A stretch of 64,000 nt of DNA from Anaeramoeba flamelloides (GCA_027625915.1 JANTQA010000075.1:1736001-1800000), one strand, 5' to 3'. Shown: positions 11,870 to 24,296, counted from the stretch's first letter. The notes: generated by a model not told the origin, from the sequence alone. Translations and numbers: made by a program.

Positions 11870-13362
11870 AGCACCCCGGATTTGCCTAAATTTCATCAAG
11901 TTTTTTAAATTATATTTAAAATGATATTGATCTACTAATATATTAATTTTCTTATTTGTCTTTAATCCAGATTTGAATTATAATAAAAAGTCAAAATAGT
12001 TCAAAGATAAAGTAGTTAAGTTATTGATTTTTTTTTGAAATTGAAAAAAAAAATAATAATTATTCATTTTTACATTTTTTTTAAAGATTTTTATTTTTCT
12101 TTTATTTTTTTAAATCAGAAATTTTATTACCATTAATAGTAATTCAAAACTCAACACATTGATTTATTAATAATAACCACCAAAAATTTTTGCTAATTTT
12201 ATGATAAAAAAAATAAATAAAAAAATAAATTACTGAGAAATTTTCATTTTTTTTTAGAAAAAATATCAATAAATATCCAATTCAGAGAAAAATGAAATTT
12301 ATTTCTTTAGGCCTTAAATAAAATTTTTAATATGATTAATTTTCTAAAACTTATATTTAAGCAATATAACATAATTGAAAATCAAAAAAAAAAAAAAAAT
12401 TGTAAAATAATTTCAATTTATTAAATTCGAATAAAACAAATATAAATTACTTTTTAATCGATAAAATATTTATACCTAAATTTAAAATAAAATAAAAAAT
12501 AACTCTTAAATATTATTCCAATATTATAAAATAATACCCGAAACCAAATTTTTTTTATTGCATTTTGATATTGGTAAAAATTTGAATAATATATTTGCGA
12601 TATTTGGATTTTTCCTTATTAAATTAATCCAGATCTTGTTAAATAAGTTCTGATATATGGTCTCTAATTCAACAATATTGTTTATTTTATATCTAGATTT
12701 TAAAAAGTCAAAAATTAAAAAATCATAAAAAATAAAAAAAAAAAATCAATTATTAATCTGACTCGAACTATTGGCCAAATCATTTAAAATTGAAAAAAAA
12801 TCTTGTTGAAAAAATTGTAAAATTTTGCAATGAAAAAAAATATGATTTTTTTTTCTAATTTAATTTATATTTTTTTTTATTTTTAAATTATTTAGAATCT
12901 AATATAGATATTGATATTGAATAGTAATCAGTAGATAAAACAAATTTTCTATGTGATGTTATAATAACTTTTATAATGAATAAATTATTTAATCAAGCAT
13001 TTTAGGCAATGTTGGGGTGCAAAGTTCCCCAAAAAAATTTCCAGTAAAGTTTGATGTGTTTTAAATGTTAAAACTAAGAGGTTTTTAATGTCTAGACAAA
13101 CTTTTCAAAAAAAAAAAAAAAATTTATTTTAACAAAATTTAGAGGAAAAATAATAAAATCACAATAACCAAAAAAAAATTCCCAATGTTGAAAATTTTTT
13201 TTCAAGTTATTTTTTTATTGTAAGTAACTATACAATTTTTAATTATAAAATTTTCTTTCTAAGATAATTGTTTATTAATTCTATACCTTATTATCCTTTG
13301 ATAACATTTCAAATTAAAATTTTTGTTTGAAATTTTTTTAGGTTATTTGGGGTGCTAAGGGA
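11864..13362 (+). mobile_element. TIR element family T, copy 2 (1.5 kb)
   Basis: It begins TCCCTTAGCACCCC and ends GGGGTGCTAAGGGA. It aligns in inverted orientation with 4911-6682 over its full length and lacks the nested MITE. TATATA tracts lie directly outside both ends, so insertion was into TA-repeat DNA or the tracts expanded afterwards. There is no transposase frame; it must have moved with a source encoded elsewhere. Confidence 0.8.
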
Positions 13363-14132
13363 TATATATATATATATAATATTATACTACTCTCCACACC
13401 ACCAAAGACAATAGCATTGAATCAAACTGATTACCCAAACTTTAAAACAAAATCATTATTATATTATTGTAAATGAATAAAAAATAAAAAAAAAAATAAG
13501 ATAACAAGGCCCATTTAGTTAAATGAAACATTATACACCCTAACTATTTAAATATTAGAATTTAATAAGAGAAAAATCTGTTAAAATAACCATCTAGAAA
13601 TTTGTGAATTTTATTTCATTTCAAAGAGAATTCAAGAAAGGGATAATATTTATATTGCTTTGATATTAGGAAAATCATTTCTCCTACTAACTAGAAATTT
13701 CGATTTTTTTTTCAATAATTCTGATAAAATTCATAATTTTTTGATTATCTAATTTTACTTATGAAATATTCATTAAAATAAATCAATTTCCAATTGAAAA
13801 AATCTATAAAATCATAAGAAAGATTAGGAATGAATCTGGATAATAAAGTAAAAAAAAAAATCTTTATTCCAATAGAATTGTTATAATTTGGTATTTAAAT
13901 TAAAAAAACCTATTTAAAGTTTTATAATGTTAAAGTTAAGAAACCTTTCAGAAAATTTTCCAATATCTTAAAACGAAAAAAATGTTTCCAAAGGATTAAA
14001 AATTCATTTTTTTAAAGCTGTAAAATACATACAAATATTACATCAATTAGAAATATTTTATTTTACAAAAAATTTTTTTGAAGATAATCAGATTGGGGTA
14101 TATGAAACAATTACAAAATATAGAGAAATATT

Positions 14133-15571
14133 GAATTTGGCGAAAAACGGCAACGGTGAAATTTGGCAAATTGAACTTTTATTTTTAAAGTTAAATTTCA
14201 ATCAATTTATTGTATTGCTTTGTTGGATATTTGAGATATATCTATCGTTTAAATGAAATTCCGATAAAAATCCGATAAGTAATTGTTGAGAAAATAAATA
14301 AAATAAAAACGCCAAAAGTCGGTTTTTACATGTTTTTTGCCAAAGATTTTCTAGTTGGCGAAAACTAATTTTTGATAATTCCGATTTTTTTCTGGTAAAT
14401 TTTGATATTTATAAGACTTTCTTGATTTCAGTACAGTCAGTTTCACTTTTAAGGCACAAACTTTCAACGAAATTTAAGGCACAAAAAAATCTCAAATTAA
14501 GGCACAAAATTTGAAATTTTAATTTTTACAATTTATTTTACTAGAAGCTGAATTTTGTGCTTTAATTTGAGATTTTTTTGGTGCCTTAAATTTCGTTGAA
14601 AGTTTGTGCCTTAAAAGTGAAACTGACTGTATATTTAAATTCTGAATATTTGGAATTATTGTGATCAAAAATCAATTTTCAAGCATTATTTTGTTGAAAT
14701 TTCACATAATAATGTAAAAATATTGATTAATAATTTGATAATTTTGATTTTTAACATATATTTAAGACTAGTAAATTTAGTCAATTTGAAATTTTTTTAA
14801 TCAAAATTATAATTTATTTTTTAGAACACTCAAAATCTTCTAATATTTATCAAAATATTTTGATAAATATGAATAGATTAGTCATAAATATATGTTAAAA
14901 ATCAAAATTATCAAATAAATAATCAATATTTATACATTATTATGTGAAATTTTAACAAAATAATGGTTGAAAATTGATTTTTGATCAAAATATCACTCAA
15001 ATTATAATAATAATATACAAAATATTGAAATTTACTCACGAAATTTTGACAAATATTACATTTTTTTGAGTTATCTAAAATATCAAATTATAATTTTGAT
15101 TAAAAAAATTTCCAATTGACTAAATTTACTAGTCTTAAATAAATGTTAAAAATCAAAATTATCAAATTATTAATCAATATTTTTTAATTAGTTATGAAAA
15201 ATTTTGATAAAATATTGCTTGTAAATTGATTTTTGATCAAAATAATTCCAAAATATTCAGAATTTAACTCAATTGAAATCAAGAAAGTCTTATAAATATC
15301 AAAATTTACCAGAAAAAAATCGGAATTATCAAAAATTAGTTTTCGCCAACTAGAAAATCTTTGGCAAAAAACATGTAAAAACCGACTTTTGGTGTTTTTA
15401 TTTTATTTATTTTCTCAACAATTACTTATCGGATTTTTATCGGAATTTCATTTAAACGATAGATATATCTCAAATAACCAACAAAGCAATACAATAAATT
15501 GATTGAAATTTAACTTTAAAAATAAAAGTTCAATTTGCTAAATTTCACCGTTGTCAAATTTCGCCAATTTA
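14133..15571. mobile_element. Foldback element F1 (1.44-kb palindrome)
   Basis: The left arm starts GAATTTGGCGAAAAACGGCA and the right arm ends GTCAAATTTCGCCAATTT. Arms of ~600 bp are inverted copies of each other with high identity, including blocks such as GCCAAAAGTCGGTTTTTACA and its complement near 15390. Secondary inner inverted segments lie around 14690-15200. Only a small centre is unpaired, so single-stranded DNA or RNA would form one long hairpin. A 196-bp MITE interrupts the left arm only. Confidence 0.85.
14434..14629 (+). mobile_element. MITE family C, copy nested in foldback F1
   Basis: A 196-bp near-perfect palindrome starting CAGTCAGTTTCACTTTTAAG and ending with its inverse (GAAACTGACTG), flanked by TA on each side. 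The matching place in the right arm of the palindrome (near 15262) lacks the insert, so this jump came after the foldback formed. Copies at 44455, 45647 and 46236 are 195-196 bp and very similar. Confidence 0.88.
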
Positions 15572-16493
15572 TAACATATCCCAAAATATAATTATCCAAC
15601 TCATACTATCCTAGATTTATTTATAAAACTGTATTCAAAATTGATTTGATCAGAATAAGAATATATAAAAGAAGAATTAAGTTCATCATGAATTTCAAAA
15701 TCCTACGTTTTAGGAATTAATCAACTATCCCTCTTTTATAAAAAAAAATTGAAAACATACATTAGAAATCACAAAACTTCAAAAAACGAGAAATTGGTCC
15801 ATAAAATTTCATAATTAAAGCATTAGAAAATAATTTGACTTGAATGTGTTGTGATATTTCCCAGAATTAAAAATAATTGAGAATAAAATATGAAAGATCC
15901 ATTTTTAAAGATCTTATAGCATTCAATATTTGATTAATTTTTAAGATATTTTTAAAACATAATGCGATTTTCAATGTTTTTTGTTCTTACAAGCAATCAG
16001 AAATTACTGAAAATGAAATTTCCAACAAAATAAAAAATTTGATTGATAATTTTTACTTTGTCTGTTTCGATCCAAAAATCCAATACAAAAAGATCCAGAT
16101 CTTTTTACTGTAAATTTAATTCAAAAAAGGAACTCTTTTAAAAACGATTAAAACCTCTCTCTAAAGTTGATTAATGAGTTTGTGCGTCAAGTTTAATTGT
16201 ATCCTTGTGAAAGTAATTACTCTATTAGCTTTCAAGAAAAAAATAAAAAAGAGATTGGTTAAACGCTCAAACAAATAAACAATCTCCAAAAAAAACGATT
16301 TGGGGGTATTTTGTAAAAATTTATCTATTACTATTTGAAAGACAAAGGTCTAAGGTAAATAACCTGAAACAAAGTATAAGGAGTGATTTATGAATGGCCA
16401 GAAAAAATAAAACATTTTCATTTTTTTTCTTTCTTACCTGAAAAATTAAAATTTTACGATACATTTTCCTGTTGTTCAGATTATTGACCCTTA

Positions 16494-19400
16494 ATGGAAA
16501 TTGTTTTAGTTTATTTAATTTTGGGAATAATTTTTTTGTTCCTTTTGGCGGTTGGAATTGGATCAAATGATGCGGCAAACTCGTAATAATTTTGAATTTA
16601 CCAAAAATTTCTTTCTTTTTTATCATTTCTTCTTTGTGTTTGGCTAATGCGTATGTGGAATTGTTTTGATCGAACGACACAACAATTGATTTTTCTATTC
16701 CCTTATTTTCAAAGGCTTGGTACTCCAGTTGGTAGCAAAGCGTTGAAACTTAAAACAGCTCTTTGGCTTGGGAGTATCTTTGAAATTTTAGGAGTTACAA
16801 CAATTGGACAGTTTGTCTCTCAAACAGTGAGGACAGGGATCATTGATCCTGCTTTTTATGGCGGGCAAGAAACTGTTTATGCTTTAGGGATGTTTTCTGC
16901 TCTTGTAGGGGCAACTTTCTGGTTGTTTACCGCTTCATACCTTGCGTAAGATTTTTTCCTTTTTTGTCTTCTTGACCTTTTCATTGATTTTTGAAAAAAA
17001 AAATATTTCCTGTTCTTTTACAGATGTTGGATAAAAGTGCAGACCAAAAGTTTTCAAGTATTAATACAACGAATTAAAACAGGTGAATTTGTCAGTTTGA
17101 AGAGCCACTTATAATAACTTTTGGTACGAACTTTTTGAAAACAGTTGTTCTTTTTTTTTTAAAACAAATTACAAGGCTTTAAAAAAGCCAAAAGACCGAA
17201 AGAAAGCTCTTTATAAAAGTTTTTTTTTATTTCAATTACTTCAAGTTGGTCAATTAAAAGAAATTCTAAAATGGATTTGTTTTTCAAGATACAAAAAATT
17301 TTCAATTTGGCTGTTGTGAAAAAAGAGTGAGAAATTTTTTAAAAATTTAATTGAGGACAGAAGGAAAAATAATCAAATTCACGAGTATTTTTAAAAGTTA
17401 AGAAGATTGCCAATCAGGATTGAAATGTTTTAATAAGTATGAAATCTAATTTAGATTCTCTTAATTTCAATTTCATCAAGATCGTTCAAGAAGAATGTCT
17501 ATAAATTAAATATTTTATTTGTGATTTTTAAAAAGTTTAAAAATGAGAAAAAAGAACATTTTTAGGGCTATTCATATCTAGTAAATCACGAGTATCAGAA
17601 ATAACCCTCAATATTTAATATGAATTATTTTGTCTGTACTTGAGAAAAATTCGATTCGTGTTAAGATAAAGCAATTGTGAAAATGGTCAATTTCTGAATT
17701 TTGAATTTTTAATTGTAAATCTTAATAGAACCTGAAAAATCAATTATTTTAAAAAATAGCATAAAATATCAAGATTAAGGACTCAATACCGAATAGAATT
17801 GATATAAAATTCAAAGAACGCACCCAAGAAATTTTTATTTTTAAAATAACATTTAAAATGTCAAAGATGAAAAAATAGTGATAATTCTTTATTTTTAGGT
17901 TCTATTAAGATATAATCTTAAAATATCGTATTTGAATTTTTCTAGACAATATTCTTGAATGATCTTGATGAAATTGAAATTAAGAGAATCTAAATTAGAT
18001 TTCATACTTATTAAAACATTTCAATCCTGATTGGCAATCTTCTTAACTTTTAAAAATACTCGTGAATTTGATTATTTTTCCTTCTGTCCTCAATTAAATT
18101 TTTAAAAAATTTCTCACTCTTTTTTCACAACAGCCAAATTGAAAATTTTTTGTATCTTGAAAAACAAATCCATTTTAGAATTTCTTTTAATTGACCAACT
18201 TGAAGTAATTGAAATAAAAAAAAACTTTTATAAAGAGCTTTCTTTCGGTCTTTTGGCTTTTTTAAAAGAAAATTTATTGCCTAAAGATATTTCTATGAAA
18301 CTGAAAAAAAAAAAAAAAAAAAGAAAATTTGAAATATCACAATAATCACAGAAATCACAAAAAAACATTTTTTTAAACAAAGTATTTTTGAAAAGTGTCA
18401 AATTAGTTTCTATTAATATAACAAAGTCTTTTTGAAAAATATTAAAATTAGGTTCCATTAATAAAATAAATAAGATTTGGAAATGCTAATTGGCAAAATT
18501 TTGGCTTTTTCAGAAAAAAACACCAAAACATAAGCATAATTTTTTGTGTGGTTTTGATTCTCATTGCATGATTTAATTTTCTTTAAAAAATTATTGTTTT
18601 CTGCTTTGGTTTTTGTGATTTCTGTTATTTCTGTAATTTCTGTGACATTTTTTCGGAAAAATTCATTTTTCATTTTAATTTTTTTAAACAGCCAGTGTAA
18701 ACACGAATAATCTCTTTGATATGTTTCGAAGAAACAAGAATCAAATAATTTTACTTAAATTATTGATTAAATTAAAAATGATCTAATTTTCACAACTTTT
18801 TATTGTTGAGAGATGAAAAAAAAAATTTTCTTTTATTTACAAAGAATATTTTAGTTTGATCAGAAATTAATCTTTTTCAAAAATTGAACAACAATTTTTG
18901 GATAAAAAAGAAAAGTAAAAAACAAAAACAACTTTTTCGAAAATTGAAAATCTAACTGAAACTAAATAAGCAATTTAAAATCAATAAATGAAAATTTAAT
19001 GGACTAAAGTAAAACAAAAAAATGTTTGAGAATAGTTCAATAGAACAATAATTGTTTTTTCTCAATTATTTAAAACTAACTCAAACATTAAATCAGAGGC
19101 TATATTGAAGAGTTATGGTTGTTTGAGTATTTATTTTAAAAAATCGATGGATAAAACAAATCACGGAAAAAAAATTTTTTTAAATTTCCACTTTGGCTTT
19201 TCTTTTTTAAAAAAGTAAAAATTTATTTTTTTCCATTTTTTCTCTGGCTGAATCTTCTTTATATTGGGAAGAAGAGTTACAAGGGGAAAATATCAAGTGA
19301 TTACTTGCTAATACTCGAGACACTGAAACATGAAAGTATGAGTAACTTGAAAATAAAAACTAAAAAGCAAAGCCTAAAAATGATCAAAGGTTTAAAGAAA

Positions 19401-22400
19401 ATCAGATTAAAAAGAAAAAATAAATTATAACAATTAAATAACCATCCCAATTGAACATTCATGATCAATTATCAAATTAAATTAAATTAACCCAAAGTAT
19501 CGTGGTTGTGATTTTGGGAGTCCTTAATTAAAGATAGTATTGGTTGTTTTTTTTGATTTTTTATCAATTGCTTCTTATAAATCCTTTTTAGATTTAAATT
19601 TCTTTTTTATTTTTTTCTTTTTTCCTTTTTTACTTTTAAATTATTTGTTTGAAATTCTAAACATAAAACAAAATTGGGTATGTATTTCATGAATAATCGT
19701 CGAATCTAAGATTTTACATAAAAATAACCTTTGAGGAAATTTAAGTAAAAGGGCATCTAAAGTGTAATTTACACTTCTTCAATAATAAAATAAAAAAAAA
19801 ATTAAAAATTTCAGATTTAATATGAGTATAAGCAATTTCAAAAAAAACAAGGAAAAATTTATTTTAAAATATCTTTGGTAAACTAATTCTAATATTATTA
19901 TTTAAATATTCAAAATTTTAGTTGATTGATTCTTCATAATCATACAATTTGTTGGTTTTGTAAGACAGTTACTTTAATTTAAAATATCAAGGTTTTTAAT
20001 CAAAATTTTGGATGATATTTTTTAGGCGTGAAAATTGGTGTTTATTTTTTTCTTTTTGATACTAAAAAAGTTTTTTAAATGAGATTTAATCGTGTTAAAA
20101 TTTCGAATAGAATGGGAAACTTAAAACTGTATTCTTTGTTGTTTAAAAAAATTGTTTGCTTATCATATTTTCCATTGTTTTATTGAATTAGTCTTCCCTT
20201 GTTTTCTCCAAAAAAGGTATATAAATTTTTTCATTTTTTTTGAAATATTTCAACCAACATATTTTGGAATAAAAACATTAGTCTTTGATTCAATCCGCAT
20301 TACTATTAAACTTAATTTGATGTTCAGTTAACTTATATCTCCACTAACAAATTTGATTTTTTATGAAATGTAAAAAAAAATTCCCCGCTTTTTTGGAAAT
20401 ATTTTAATGGACATATTTGAAATAAAAACAATAGATTCCAATTCAATCAGTATGAATAATTTACTTAATTTGATATTACTAATTTACGAATAGAACCACT
20501 ATACAAAGATGTAGAATATCATTTTTTTGAAATATAAAAAAAAAATGCCCCACTTTTTTTTTAAATGCCTTATTATGACAATCAACTTAAGATTTCACCT
20601 CACAAAATTTGAATGAGGTTTAGTACAACGCTCTTTTTTTAAAAAAAAATCTTTCACAAATTGTTTTTTTTTTTATTTTCATATCCTCCATATATTTTAA
20701 ATACCACTTTTTATAACAATTAAAAAGAAAGAAAAAAACACGGTTATATGAATGGAAATAAACTATTTTTGTTTATTTTTATTCAATAAATTAAAAGAAT
20801 TGAAAAAAAGAAATTAATAAAAATCTATTAAATGGTAAAAGATACTGAATAAACATTAATTCTTATTTTCTTTTTATATATTTATATAAAATAATAATAA
20901 TAATAATAATGATAGTCTCCCAGTTTCTACTACCCATTCCATAGTTGGTGGTATTTTAGGATTTGGACTTTATTTAAATGGTGGTGTTGGAGCAAATACC
21001 AGTAAAATTGGAAACATTGCACTTAGTTGGGTGATTTCACCAGTGAGCGGATTTGTTGTGTCGTATACGTTAGGAAAGGTGATCAGAAGAACAATACTTA
21101 AATACGATGTAGGTAAATCAAATAAAAAAGCAATAAAATACTTTCCATGGCATTTTAGTTTTACAGTTTCAACAATGATCATCTTCATTTTTGAATCCGT
21201 TTTAAAATCATTTGATTTAGGATTAGAACTTTATGTTTTTCTTTTAATTTTTGTCGGTAGTTTTATTGTATTATTTTTTTTTGGTAAAAAATGGCTTTTA
21301 CCAAAATATTTATCAAGGTATAAAATTGATGAAGATGAAGATTTAGATTTTATCGATGATCGAGAAGCAATTGAAGACATCTTATTCCAAGCCTCAAATG
21401 TTCAAATTAATGAAGATTTGCATTATGAAGATCTTACTCAAAAGTATTTACAAGGAGGAGATGGTGATAGTGATGGAGATGACGATCTCGAAGAAGATTT
21501 ACATTATATCAATCATCCTCAGTATGAAAATATGGAAATGAATCACTATCAGGACACCTTACCAACCATCCAGGATATGACGGTTGACGGATCACTATCT
21601 GAAGAACTTGAAAGCACAAGCATTTTAAAAAAAAACAATCCGAACGAAAGCAAGAACAAGAACAAGAACAAAAACAAAAACAAGAACAAAAACAAAAAAG
21701 GTAAGAATATTAGTGACAAAGAAATTGAAACATCATCACAATATAAAAGTGGATACCAAAGCTCTGATAGTTCTCAAACACAATCAGGGGACACACTTGA
21801 TACAGATCCAACCGAGCCATATAACCCAGAAAATAAAAATGAAGATCAAATTAAGAACATTTCTGAATCAGGGTTATTTTTGAATGTCGATCAATGGGTC
21901 TCCTATTCAGACGACAGTTCACGTATCTCCAATAGCAATGAAGAAAACCGAAAATTGATGAAAAGTCAAGGAGCCAAACTTGATGACATGGAATCGCATA
22001 TAAAAAAGCACAAAAAAAATGTTTCAAGTGTACCAAAGAAAAAGAAAAAGAAAAAGAAGAATTATTTGAAAAAAAAGGCAAAGACTACACACCCATCATC
22101 TATTCCCTCGCCAAAAAGGTCGTGGAAAAAGGTCAAATTTGCCGATTATCGAGTACACCGACCAAAGAGTTTCCGGATTATTGAAAGCATAGATAATGAA
22201 GTGCTCGAGGAAAATAAAATGTTAGACCTGAATTTAAATCTTCAACAATTACATCCCACTCTCGAAGGCAGATTGTCGAGCTCTTCAAGCCTCGATTCAA
22301 GTAACGACTTTGATGAACACGATCTTGGCTTCCCATTAAAGGAAATGGATAGTAAAAAGGCGAAGGGCTCAAGCTCTTCTTCAGAATCCTCTTCATTGAT

Positions 22401-23238
22401 TTATAGTTCTTCTTCAGACAGTTCCAAATATTCTTCTAGTAACTTATCAACCGAGAATGATAACGAAGGCGATGGCAAGAAAAAAAGAAAGACCAGGAAC
22501 AAATTGAATATCTGGAAGAAGAAAAGCAAAAAAAAGCAAAGAAACAAAAAAGACAAGGAAAACGAAAAAGATTTGGAAGATCGAAGAAAGAAAGATGAGA
22601 AAAAAAACAAATGGAAAACACTCACTTTAAATGACGACGTGCAATATAAAAAATACAAACAATTCTCGAATAGCAAAAAATTAAATCCTTATGACATCGA
22701 AGTCAAAAAATTAGGTAACGGCATGAAATTATTTTTGATACTCCAAGTTTTCTGTTCCCTATTTATTGCTTTCGGCCATGGCGGGAATGGCTTAGCTAAT
22801 AGCACAGCGCCATTGTCTTCAATTATTGGAATATACCAAGAGGGATCGGCTACTGCGCCAGTGTCCTCAAACGTTTATGTCCTTTTGGGCGCAGGTATCT
22901 CAGCTTCAATCGGTTTAATGACAATCGGAAAAAGAGTCTTATTAACAGTCGGGCACAAAATTACCTTATTGACACCAACAGGCGGATATTCCGCACAGCT
23001 TGCATGCGCCCTCACAACAGTAATTGCCAGTAGATTGGGTATGCCAATATCAACTACCCATATTTTGATCGGTAGTGTGATGGGGATTGGTGTTTCCAGA
23101 GTCGGTTGGAAAAAGGGTGTTAACGGTAAGATGATCGGTAGAATTATCCTTTCTTGGTTAGTAACCTTGCCAATCGCCGGATTCACATCGCTATTGTTAT
23201 TTTCTTTAATGAGACCAACAGCACAAAATTGTAGTTAA
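16494..23238 (+). CDS. PHO4-family inorganic phosphate transporter (PiT-like)
   Basis: Exons 16494-16582, 16715-16945 and 20916-23238 (2643 nt, 880 residues). Introns are 132 nt and 3970 nt, both GT-AG, and both joins restore family-conserved text: SNDAANS-LGTPVGSKAL and TASYLA-LPVSTTH. The family symports phosphate with Na+ or H+ across the plasma membrane and has two related halves. The first half shows GSNDAANS (23-30), SIFEILG (E53) and PVSTTHSIVGG. The second half (about 705-880) shows FGHGGNGLANSTAP and MPISTTHILIGS. The ~470-residue cytosolic loop between halves is highly charged, with (KN)n, Ser-rich and Lys-rich tracts, much longer than in animal PiT proteins. In the second half the signature Asp is Gly732 and the conserved Glu position is Gln801. 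Whether transport is retained is unknown. Confidence 0.9.
17178..18266. mobile_element. Foldback element F2 in the transporter intron (1.09 kb)
   Basis: The left arm begins AAAAAAGCCAAAAGACCGAA and the right arm ends with its complement TTCGGTCTTTTGGCTTTTTT. Arms of ~300-340 bp (17178-17500 and 17940-18266) are inverted copies with few mismatches, and an inner pair with TTAATAGAACCT / AGGTTCTATTAA continues the symmetry. It is likely a non-autonomous foldback that inserted into the intron; the transcribed pre-mRNA would carry the hairpin. Confidence 0.85.
19217..19792 (+). repeat. Repeat family A, copy 2 (inside transporter intron)
   Basis: A full-length match to 265-825 and 55765-56325. It carries the left block GAAGAAGAGTTACAA, the middle block GTGGTTGTGATTTTGGGAG and the right end AGTGTAATTTACACTTCTTC. 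It lies in the sense orientation of the host gene. Confidence 0.75.
20034..20575 (+). repeat. Repeat family B, copy 2, with internal tandem duplication
   Basis: It matches the reverse complement of 850-1310. Its right part contains two ~160-bp tandem units (about 20245-20400 and 20395-20560), each running from a GGAAATATTT/GAAATATTTC block through a TTCAATC block to TATGAAATGTAAAAAAA or GAAATATAAAAAAAAAATGC and a C-rich dip CCCCGC / CCCCAC. A weak third relative lies near 62770-62965. Confidence 0.55.
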
Positions 23239-23557
23239 GGATTTTTTTTTTATTTTTTTTCCCTGTTTCTTTTTCTTTTTTTAATGACTTTTTATTTTTT
23301 TTCTATATTCGAGAGATGACAATTTTAAATATTTTTTTTTTTTTTTTTTTTTTTTTTTCTATAATTCTCGATTTCAAAAATCTTTTTACTCTTTTAATAA
23401 TCATCTAAAAATAATTAAACTTGAAACAATTTTTTTTTTATATCTTTAATACTTTTTAAATATTTTTAATTTGTAAAATTTTATAATAAATTTAATTAGT
23501 GAAAAAATACCTATTTTAAAGAATTTACATCTCGATTTTTTCATTAATAATTATTTT

Positions 23558-23615
23558 ACAGTCCAACTGGCTAGGTTTTATTATGTTTTATCCGGTTTTC
23601 AGGGTAAAACTGTAT
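23558..23615. repeat. Short TA-flanked imperfect inverted repeat
   Basis: Fifty-odd bases starting TACAGTCCAACTGG and ending GGGTAAAACTGTA, with GGTTTTAT / ATCCGGTTTTC internal similarity. It could be a solo terminus or internally deleted remnant of a CAGT-type element. The pairing is imperfect and it is too short to assign. Confidence 0.3.
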
Positions 23616-23716
23616 TATATATGTTATGAGTGTAAATGAATTTGAGGAGATAAGAGCTATTTTGGTATTGGTGTTATTTTTGAATGAAAATATTAAAATT
23701 TTTATAAAAATTTGCA

Positions 23717-24296
23717 AATATGTCCCGACGGCCCAAAAAACACTAAAAAAGAAAAACTGATCAAATAATTCCCTTTAATACAATTAAAAAAACAAAATGA
23801 TAAAATAAAAATAAATAAAGTTTCAATTTAACTTTTTCTTGAAAACATGTTTTGCCAAAATCATTGAATTCAGACTTGAAATTATGTATATTTTTAGATA
23901 CACTATCTTGTTTTAACTCATTTACTAAAACAAATTCTAAATTATGGGGAATTTTCTTTTCACAGAAGGCACTAATTTGGTCTTCAAATGTTTTTTTTAG
24001 TTTTAAATGGTAAAATTAAAAAAAAGTTAAACTAAAAGGATAAACTCTCTGGAAAAATATTCTAATTTAATATATTAACTTATTCTAGAATTACAAGCTT
24101 TTCTCAACCCCAATTTTTCAAAAAAAAATAAAAAAGTGCACAGTAATTTCAAAAAATATTTTAGATATTCAAAAGTTGAGAGTGTTTTTATTCTAAAAAA
24201 AATTATCCCAGTGTTTAATGGAATTAAGTTATGAACTTAATTTCGAAAAATATTAGTCAGAAAAAAATAGTGCTTAATTTTATTAAGGACATATAT
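23717..24296 (+). mobile_element. AATATGTCC element (family L), copy 1 (580 bp)
   Basis: It begins AATATGTCCCGACGGCCC and ends TATTAAGGACATAT, so short (~9 bp) inverted termini are visible. The entire stretch is the reverse complement of 29914-30496 at high identity, including GTGCACAGTAATTTCAAAAA and AAAGTTGAGAGTGTTTTTAT blocks. No coding capacity. Confidence 0.75.

Larger units (their letters stand above)
9768..16493. other. Intergenic repeat-rich spacer
   Basis: The 6.7 kb between the TOM1-like gene and the phosphate transporter contains no convincing exon. It holds TA and GT microsatellites (10348-10475), a decayed CAGTCAGT MITE, a 516-bp MITE, element T copy 2 and a 1.44-kb palindrome with a nested MITE, all listed separately. 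The stretches 9768-10340, 13380-14130 and 15575-16490 look like plain AT-rich spacer; the last must contain the transporter promoter. Confidence 0.6.

Noticed and set aside
22401-22676. Ser/Phe-rich frames opposite the transporter loop and similar frames opposite the spartin Lys/Glu tract (34755-35021)
   Set aside because: They are mirror images of Lys/Glu-rich coding sequence, read on the other strand.
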